Shown here: in pieces, positions 41,990 to 46,753 of the stretch
Layout of the letters: the number at the start of each line of letters is the position of its first letter
Numbering within the stretch: the stretch's first letter is position 1
Assembly (NCBI GenBank): GCA_963660615.1
Contig: CAVKYE010000009.1
Location: 1 to 46,753 of the forward strand
DNA length: 46,753 bases
Source of the DNA: Coprosoma sp963660615
GTDB lineage: Bacteria; Bacillota_I; Bacilli_A; RF39; UBA660
Reading direction: 5' to 3'
Translations under genes and position numbers: made by a program
The notes under the pieces: model-generated
What the model was told of the DNA's origin: nothing
What the model saw: the letters and a program-made list of their open reading frames with translations, nothing else
Database searches by the model: none

Positions 41990-42271
41990 TTAATTATTTA
42001 GGTATTTTTTTGGGTTTTCTATGATGTCTTTGGGGATGTTTGTAAGTAAAGGAATTATATTTTTTAGTAGTTCTTTATCTTTTATTTCTAGGAAATATTC
42101 TTCTTCTTTTTCTTTTATGGTTTTGACAACTTTATATTCTTCTATGAAGTCACTTTCGTCATTTGTTATTTTTATTAGGTAACTATATTCGTTTTGGTTA
42201 TAGGTTATTTCATTTATGACAAACCATTTATCGTTTTCGTCAAATTCAATTATTGTATATATATTGTTCAT
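41990..42271 (-). CDS. DUF1292 family small protein
   Basis: 93 residues. The pattern YTIIEFDENDKWFVINEITY then NEYSYLIKITN and an acidic mid-section matches DUF1292 (YrzB-like), a family of small soluble proteins with no known role. The C-terminal ~25 residues (LLTNIPKDIIENPKKYL) extend beyond the core. It starts 13 bases after the repeat-module membrane protein gene, so the two are likely cotranscribed. Members usually neighbour ruvX and alaS-linked genes, which is not the case here. Confidence 0.7.
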   Translation of the reverse strand: MNNIYTIIEFDENDKWFVINEITYNQNEYSYLIKITNDESDFIEEYKVVKTIKEKEEEYFLEIKDKELLKNIIPLLTNIPKDIIENPKKYLNN

Positions 42272-42284
42272 GTTTTCCCCTTTC

Positions 42285-43742
42285 CTATCTTGACATTCCT
42301 TTGATGTTTTCGCTTATAACATCACTTAGGTTCATAAATCCTGATGGGTTTTCTAGGCTTTCTCCAAATAGGATTGCATTGTTTGGATCATTTGCGAGTT
42401 CTCTCATTAGGTCTATATTGTTTAATTGGTCATGTGTTAGGTGCATATATTCATTTGTTTGTGTATTGTAGACGTCTAATGGGTTTGATTGGAACCATTC
42501 GTTTGCAATTAGGCTATTTGTGTGATTGGCGGCGTCCATGGCGTTACTGAAGACGGTACTATTTTCTCCTATTTGGCTATAATAGTCCATTGGGGATATA
42601 TTGTTTGTGATTTGTTCTAAATTGTTTGGAATATCGTTTATTTGGGATAGGTCTATATTGCTTACTGCCATTTGAATATTGGTTGCGTGTGAGGCATCTC
42701 CTGTTATAGCAGAGATGATGACAGCTGCTGGAACGCCGAGAGCTATGACTATTGCAACTATTAAAAACCTTTTTTTAAATTTAGGGTCTTCTATTTTTTC
42801 TTTGAATTTTTTGATTAGGCTGGTGGATGCTTTTTTTCTTTTTCCTTTTTTAGGTTTGATGTTTTCTTTTTTTATTGGTGCTTGATATGGGACAATTTCT
42901 TTACTTTCTTCTTTTTGGTATGGAACGATGTCTTTACATTTTTCATTTGTTTCATCAAAAATGATTTTATCTAAGCCACTTAAATCTGGTTTTGGTCCTT
43001 TTGGCGTTTCTATTTTTGTGTTTAAATCATCAATATCTTCAAAACTTGCTGGTTCTAGGCTTCCATATTTTGAATATTTTTTTTCGGCTTTTAGTTCTAG
43101 TTTTAGGTTTTTTAATGTGGTGTAAACTTCTTCTTTTGTTTTATTGTTTAGTAATTCTGATATGAAGGTGTCTCCATATTTTTCTTCACCTTTTTTGATT
43201 ATTTTTGTTAGATCTTTGTTTATTTCTTCATCAAGGTCTAAACCTTTTCCCATGATTCCACTAAAATGATTTCCGAATATAACTCTTGTTATTTCTTCTT
43301 TGTATTTGTCTAATAAAGGTTTATTTTTATTTTCTTCATCAAAGACAATTCTATCTAAACCACTTAGGTCTTTTTTGTTTTCGATTGGTTCTTCTATTTT
43401 TGTATCTAAATCGTTAAATTTTTCAGGCTCTAAACTTCCATATTTTTGAAATATTTCTCTATATTTTTCTAAAAGGTTTTCTTTTAGGGATGTTTCTTTG
43501 GTTTCTTTTTCATATACATTCATGTTTGTTAGTTTTTCTACGGTGTTTAGGTAGTTTATTAGTTTGTTTTCGTCTTTGTCTCTAGCGACAGCTTTTATTT
43601 CTGACAGTCCTGGTATTACTTTTGATTTTTGTATAAATTCTTCTACGTATGTTTCTACATCAATGCCTTTTTTACTTGCATATTTTTGAAATATTTCTCT
43701 ATATTTTTCTAAAAGGTTTTCTTTTATTTTTTCTTTTCTCAT
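42285..43742 (-). CDS. Repeat-containing single-pass membrane protein, unknown
   Basis: 485 residues, not recognised. Two copies of ENLLEKYREIFQKY (~6-20 and ~86-100) are encoded by a 48-bp exact DNA repeat. Two later units share the order YGSLEP...DLNTKIE...DLSGLD-I-FDE (~100-140 and ~225-275), separated by a helical region (LDEEINKDLTKIIKKGEEKY). A basic stretch precedes one membrane helix at ~326-350 (FLIVAIVIALGVPAAVIIS). The last ~130 residues would be extracellular and rich in Asn and Met. The cytoplasmic repeats look like binding motifs on flexible linkers. No signal peptide. Confidence 0.7.
   Translation of the reverse strand: MRKEKIKENLLEKYREIFQKYASKKGIDVETYVEEFIQKSKVIPGLSEIKAVARDKDENKLINYLNTVEKLTNMNVYEKETKETSLKENLLEKYREIFQKYGSLEPEKFNDLDTKIEEPIENKKDLSGLDRIVFDEENKNKPLLDKYKEEITRVIFGNHFSGIMGKGLDLDEEINKDLTKIIKKGEEKYGDTFISELLNNKTKEEVYTTLKNLKLELKAEKKYSKYGSLEPASFEDIDDLNTKIETPKGPKPDLSGLDKIIFDETNEKCKDIVPYQKEESKEIVPYQAPIKKENIKPKKGKRKKASTSLIKKFKEKIEDPKFKKRFLIVAIVIALGVPAAVIISAITGDASHATNIQMAVSNIDLSQINDIPNNLEQITNNISPMDYYSQIGENSTVFSNAMDAANHTNSLIANEWFQSNPLDVYNTQTNEYMHLTHDQLNNIDLMRELANDPNNAILFGESLENPSGFMNLSDVISENIKGMSR
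43439..43486. repeat. 48-bp internal direct repeat, copy 1
   Basis: Identical to 43679-43726 in the same strand and reading frame, 240 bases apart (a multiple of three). It duplicates the module ENLLEKYREIFQKY of the membrane protein. Confidence 0.95.
43679..43726. repeat. 48-bp internal direct repeat, copy 2
   Basis: Second copy of the 48-bp repeat, near the start of the gene at 42285-43742. Confidence 0.95.
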
Positions 43743-43803
43743 TTTAATCCCCCATTTCTTGTGATTATTCTAGCATATTAGGAGGAAAATTGCAAATTAG
43801 GAA

Positions 43804-43850
43804 GAAAAAAACTAGATATAATGCTTAATTTTAAGCATCACATCTAGTAC
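43804..43850 (-). terminator. Two-tier terminator after the lysin gene
   Basis: Outer stem ACTAGAT (43811-43817) / ATCTAGT (43842-43848) and inner stem ATGCTT (43821-43826) / AAGCAT (43833-43838), then T7 on the minus strand. It marks the end of the lysis cassette transcript. Confidence 0.85.
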
Positions 43851-43857
43851 GTTTGAT

Positions 43858-44799
43858 TTACTTTAGTATTAGCTTTTGACCTATATATATTTTATTTGGA
43901 TCTTTAATGTTATTATCACTGGCTATTTTTTTATATGCCTTATTATATGTTTTAGCAATTTTACTTAATGTATCTCCTTTTTTTACTATATAGATTGTAT
44001 TACTAATACTATTATTTCGTAATTTGTTTAATAGTTCTGTGTTTTGATTAGCGGTTCCTGTATAGTTATTTATTCCATTTCTCATGGCTAGTTTTTTACG
44101 GTTTTGGTATGAATTATCTATATTTATTGATTTTAAATAATCAACTAAAGAGGTTTTGTTATAGTTATTTTGTGTTGAGTCTTTTGTTGTTATATTTTGT
44201 TTGCTATTTATTTTACTGATTAAATCTTTATACATATAGTTCATATCACAATTACCATTAATTCCGTTTACTTTACCGGTACTGGAATACTGCCAAATAT
44301 CATAAGGTCCGGTATAGGTGCATTTTTGATTATACTGTGCTATCCAATATGTGTATCTTTTTCCAAGATTAGCGCCATCAATTATATTTGTAGCCCAGTT
44401 TTTACTTGTATATATACCAGCCCAATAACCTGCTTCTTCTATTTTATTGCAAAAGGCTTTACATATATCATTTAGTAGTTTTTTACCTAGTTTTGATTGT
44501 GATTTATCTTCTATATCAAAATAAACTGGTAGGTCTAGTTTTCTATTGTTAAGCCACATTAAAGTGTTAGCGGCTTCCATTTTAGCATCATCTATTGTTT
44601 TGGCGTAACTATAAAGGTATACACCTACAAAGATTCCTGCGTTTCTTGCTTCTTTGTAATTTTTTTCAAAATATTCATCTTTTTGGTTTTCATATTTTCC
44701 GTAACCAATTCTTAGTATGGCAAATTTTATACCGTCATTTTTTACTTTTTCCCAGTTTATTTCTCCTTGCCATTTTGAAACGTCGATTCCTTTTATCAT
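43858..44799 (-). CDS. Phage-type GH25 lysozyme with wall-binding and LysM domains
   Basis: Endolysin-like muramidase without signal peptide, which fits holin-dependent release. GH25 spans 1-195: GIDVSKWQGEINWEKVKNDG with the catalytic-face Asp, PVYFDIEDKS with Asp/Glu, WAGIYTS, YWIAQYNQKC and DIWQYSSTG. Residues ~218-262 (SLVDYLKSINIDNSYQNRKK then NYTGTANQNTELLNKLR) form a motif seen in clostridial phage lysins. A LysM domain closes the chain (YIVKKGDTLSKIAKTYNK). It overlaps the holin gene by 4 bases and ends at a strong terminator. Confidence 0.93.
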   Translation of the reverse strand: MIKGIDVSKWQGEINWEKVKNDGIKFAILRIGYGKYENQKDEYFEKNYKEARNAGIFVGVYLYSYAKTIDDAKMEAANTLMWLNNRKLDLPVYFDIEDKSQSKLGKKLLNDICKAFCNKIEEAGYWAGIYTSKNWATNIIDGANLGKRYTYWIAQYNQKCTYTGPYDIWQYSSTGKVNGINGNCDMNYMYKDLISKINSKQNITTKDSTQNNYNKTSLVDYLKSINIDNSYQNRKKLAMRNGINNYTGTANQNTELLNKLRNNSISNTIYIVKKGDTLSKIAKTYNKAYKKIASDNNIKDPNKIYIGQKLILK

Positions 44800-45113
44800 T
44801 TTATTGTTTCCTTTAAACTGTTAACCGCACTTTCGATTAAGATATCTAGCTGGGTATTACTTATTTTGATGTTTTTTTCTTTAAACCATTCTAGGATTTT
44901 TGTTTTGGCTTTTTTCTTTTTGTTTTCGCTAGATATTGATATATCTTTGGTTACTTGTTCTACATATTTAACGGTATCTGAGACAATTTTCTTTTTTGTT
45001 TCGGAATCTATATATTCTTTATAAATGTTTTTTATTTTTAGACTGACAAATGAAATTACAGCGGTTATGATTGTTAGTGTTGATTCTATTATTACGTTTT
45101 GAAATATTTCCAT
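44796..45113 (-). CDS. Phage holin, LL-H type
   Basis: 105 residues: one N-terminal membrane helix (ESTLTIITAVISFVSL) and a basic helical region, then KYVEQVTKDISISSENKKKK and a C-terminal LDILIESAVNSLKETI. This layout, with VKYVEQ after the helix, an A/K-rich stretch and an IE-AV-L ending, is the LL-H holin family found beside GH25 and amidase lysins. It overlaps the lysin start (4 bases) and follows the next gene upstream by one base, a tight lysis module. Confidence 0.82.
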   Translation of the reverse strand: MEIFQNVIIESTLTIITAVISFVSLKIKNIYKEYIDSETKKKIVSDTVKYVEQVTKDISISSENKKKKAKTKILEWFKEKNIKISNTQLDILIESAVNSLKETIK

Positions 45114-45114
45114 A

Positions 45115-45441
45115 TTAATCTTCTCCTTTCATTGGAGGTAAAGAAAAAGTTAGTTCAACTAACTTTTCTACTCCGTGATTCCCACCTAGTATTTTATATT
45201 GACTAAATAAATCGTCAATGCAATTTCTTGCATAACTAGGTATATATCCCATTTTTAAATATGTTTCACATTTACTGGTTATTTGACTACGTAGTAATAA
45301 AACCATACTACTCCGTATGGCTTCATTACTTTTTTTGTTTTCTTTTAGTTCTTTTGCTATAAAAGTGAATATTGCGGTTAGTACAAATGGTATTATAAAA
45401 TTTAATATTATTTGTATCATAATTTTCGATTTCTTTGGCAA
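45115..45441 (-). CDS. Phage-type small membrane protein of the lysis module
   Basis: About 100-108 residues with an N-terminal helix (IILNFIIPFVLTAIFTFIA) and a soluble part containing AIRSSMVLLLRSQITSKCET, GYIPSYARNCIDDL and YKILGGNHGVEKLVE. The pattern LLR-xI-x(5)Y-x3-GY-P-YA---I---F--Y--LGGN is frequent in small proteins encoded beside holins in Firmicute phages. The first in-frame start is TTG 45441; ATG 45420 is an alternative, and neither has a strong ribosome site. Probably a holin accessory or second holin, but the role is unproven. Confidence 0.65.
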   Translation of the reverse strand: MPKKSKIMIQIILNFIIPFVLTAIFTFIAKELKENKKSNEAIRSSMVLLLRSQITSKCETYLKMGYIPSYARNCIDDLFSQYKILGGNHGVEKLVELTFSLPPMKGED

Positions 45442-45458
45442 GTTTTAGTTATAAAATA

Positions 45459-45752
45459 TCAATTTAGAAAACGGCACTCACATTTATTCTTTTTCCACGT
45501 TTTTGTGAATTTTATGTTACAATGTGCTTCTGCTAATTCTTTGGTTTCTTTGGAAGTTATTTCTATCATATTTGGATTTTTTTCTTTTAAATATTCCCCT
45601 AAACCTTCTTTGTAATATTTTTCACTATTAGCAAGATGACACTCCTGAGTAATCATTTGTATTATTCCATCTTTTGTTAAAAGATATACAACATCATTTA
45701 TACCCGTTGTCATCATTTCAGGACTTAACTCATACATTTTTTTATAGCGCAT
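45459..45752 (-). CDS. Hypothetical small protein
   Basis: Up to 97 residues, not recognised, with no signal or membrane helix. It contains PEMMTTGINDVVYLLTKDGI and a C-terminal KTWKKNKCECRF. Four Cys residues (HCN, KCECR and QECH contexts) suggest possible metal binding or disulfides. The first ATG overlaps the upstream gene by 28 bases; the internal ATG at 45737 is an alternative. It could belong to the phage-like module or to a cargo region. Confidence 0.5.
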   Translation of the reverse strand: MRYKKMYELSPEMMTTGINDVVYLLTKDGIIQMITQECHLANSEKYYKEGLGEYLKEKNPNMIEITSKETKELAEAHCNIKFTKTWKKNKCECRFLN

Positions 45753-46066
45753 ATATTCTTGTAATTTATAACATTATAGTGTTCTAAATCAAAAATAAAG
45801 TTATTTGTTAGTATATAATTTCTTCCCTCAAAGATTTTGTTTTTTAATTCTTCATCAATAATTGTTTTATTTTTTAAGCTTATTTTTTTAATTTTTTTTG
45901 TGAAAATATATTCTTTAATTCCTATGGGAATTATAAATATGAGATAAAATATGATTAGTTTGAATATACAAAGGTATAATAATACTAATAATATTATAAA
46001 CGATAGACATATTAAACCTAAAAATTGTTTTTGATAAAATTTGATTAATTGCTTATAATTTGTCAT
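45725..46066 (-). CDS. Hypothetical two-helix membrane protein
   Basis: 113 residues with two hydrophobic helices near 16-37 and 39-55 (LGLICLSFIILLVLLYLC, IIFYLIFIIPIGI) followed by a soluble tail (KNKTIIDEELKNKIFEGRNY). The layout resembles small PH-like YcxB-type or immunity-type membrane proteins, but nothing specific matches. It has an AGAGGTG site before the ATG and overlaps the following gene. Confidence 0.55.
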   Translation of the reverse strand: MTNYKQLIKFYQKQFLGLICLSFIILLVLLYLCIFKLIIFYLIFIIPIGIKEYIFTKKIKKISLKNKTIIDEELKNKIFEGRNYILTNNFIFDLEHYNVINYKNICAIKKCMS

Positions 46067-46100
46067 AAAACACCTCTTATTGATATATGTTAGTAATAAG

Positions 46101-46120
46101 GCCGTACTATTGTGTACGGC
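46101..46120 (+). terminator. GC-rich hairpin, terminator-like on the plus strand
   Basis: Stem GCCGTAC (46101-46107) / GTACGGC (46114-46120). The plus strand continues TTTATTATTTTTTTG, but all nearby genes are on the minus strand, where the T run is poor. It separates the genes at 46160 and 45725. Confidence 0.5.
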
Positions 46121-46159
46121 TTTATTATTTTTTTGCTATAAAATTTGATATTCTTTGGA

Positions 46160-46582
46160 TTACATTATCATTTCTATAACATATAGTTTTCTTGTTCCTT
46201 TTTCGTACAAAAGAAACAGCTTTGAGTTATCGGCTTGCACACTAATATTATAAAGGGTATTAGCGTCAAATGGTGGAAGATTATCTTTTGAGATTTTTAA
46301 TTTTTCATTCAATATAGAAATTATTGTTTTCTTATCTTCTTTTGAAATCTGTTTTTCCCATTTAATTTTTTTACCTAAACTTTGTTTAAATTTAAGTATG
46401 AGATATCTTTCGCCTTCTCCCCTAAAACCAATATCCTCCCTTTGATAAATCAAATTGTCACAGTATGGTAAAGAAATTTTCCACGTTAAGTTTATATAAA
46501 ATGTTTGGTTTTTAAAACAATATACATAAATAATAATACTAAGTAGCAAAAATGCTACAATATAAATCATTTTTCTTTTCAT
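46160..46582 (-). CDS. Hypothetical exported or membrane-anchored protein
   Basis: 140 residues with one N-terminal helix (IYIVAFLLLSIIIYVYCF) and an outer domain containing DIGFRGEGERYLILKFKQ, SKEDKKTIISILNEKLK and a final strand-rich end KLFLLYEKGTRKLYVIEMIM. I do not recognise it. The site before the ATG is AAAGAAG-like. It is followed by a hairpin that may isolate it from the next gene. Confidence 0.6.
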   Translation of the reverse strand: MKRKMIYIVAFLLLSIIIYVYCFKNQTFYINLTWKISLPYCDNLIYQREDIGFRGEGERYLILKFKQSLGKKIKWEKQISKEDKKTIISILNEKLKISKDNLPPFDANTLYNISVQADNSKLFLLYEKGTRKLYVIEMIM

Positions 46583-46753
46583 TCAAACCGCTTCTTTCTA
46601 TATAGAATGATCACCATCAGCATCTTATGTTATATTCTATCATATATATTTTTAAATGTAAATAAAATGAAAATCATTAATTATTTTAAATAATAATCTG
46701 TAAATTTTTATTGAAAGTGCACAATTAATGTGCAATAAGTTTAAGAAACATAT
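46583..46753. other. Right edge, no feature identified
   Basis: AT-rich sequence upstream of the last gene. No gene, and no convincing promoter or repeat was identified before the window ends. Confidence 0.5.

Noticed and set aside
43439..43726. Two identical 48-bp repeats as a possible CRISPR or mobile repeat
   Set aside because: Only two copies, spaced by a multiple of three and in frame inside a coding gene. They are a protein-module duplication.

Overview
The window is AT-rich, uses the standard genetic code (TGA is a stop) and carries a low-GC Gram-positive gene set: trigger factor, PolC and PolA, mraY and murD, RodA with a class B PBP, T-box leaders, an infC-rpmI-rplT operon with an L20-type leader, and the order rpsT / gpr-spoIIP-yqxA known from Bacillus. 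Gene packing is tight, with overlapping ends and stop codons inside terminator hairpins. Together with sporulation genes, this suggests a streamlined, gut-type uncultured Bacilli lineage (RF39/Erysipelotrichales-like). That placement is an inference from gene content. No rRNA or tRNA gene and no CRISPR array were seen.

Layout. 1-3540: a Tyr-specifier T-box operon (HAD phosphatase, deoC, tyrS, gmk). 3544-4103: an orphan prepilin-like gene followed by a GtrA-like fragment. 4174-6444: tig and mraY. 6520-8413: an insert bounded by a 74-bp exact direct repeat, holding a Tat-type lipoprotein gene and a decayed IS30-family transposase end. 8452-8973: an Ala/Thr-rich surface protein. 9084-11932: murD with a small HAD phosphatase, and a divergent lipid kinase gene. 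11985-13476: infC (AUC start), rpmI and rplT, the last with an unusual Rho_N-like C-terminal extension. 13533-17422: a coiled-coil protein, efp, rpmG and a class B PBP. 17487-18652: DUF2624-like gene and nfo. 18701-21452: yqxA-like, spoIIP, gpr, rpsT. 21530-25823: a transglutaminase-like protein, an orphan membrane histidine kinase, a Cys-less EIIB-like membrane protein, rodA and a second Tat-type lipoprotein. 25885-28906: rpmF-yceD, tmcAL, mutM and a small membrane protein. 28923-31854: a zinc alcohol dehydrogenase and a Ser-specifier T-box operon (small coiled-coil gene, serS). 31843-41924: an unknown gene, polA, polC and rnr. 41990-43742: a DUF1292 protein and a membrane protein with a duplicated module. 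43858-46582: a phage-type lysis cassette (GH25/LysM lysin, LL-H-type holin, phage-type membrane protein) and three unknown small membrane or soluble proteins.

How the genes fit together. MraY and MurD make lipid-linked peptidoglycan precursor, and RodA with the class B PBP builds the lateral wall. SpoIIP and Gpr act in spore engulfment and germination, and the orphan kinase could feed a sporulation phosphorelay. T-boxes sense uncharged tRNA-Tyr and tRNA-Ser. The parts that look accessory are the repeat-flanked insert near 6.5-8.4 kb, the pilin/GtrA scar near 3.5-4.1 kb and the lysis cassette at the right end.
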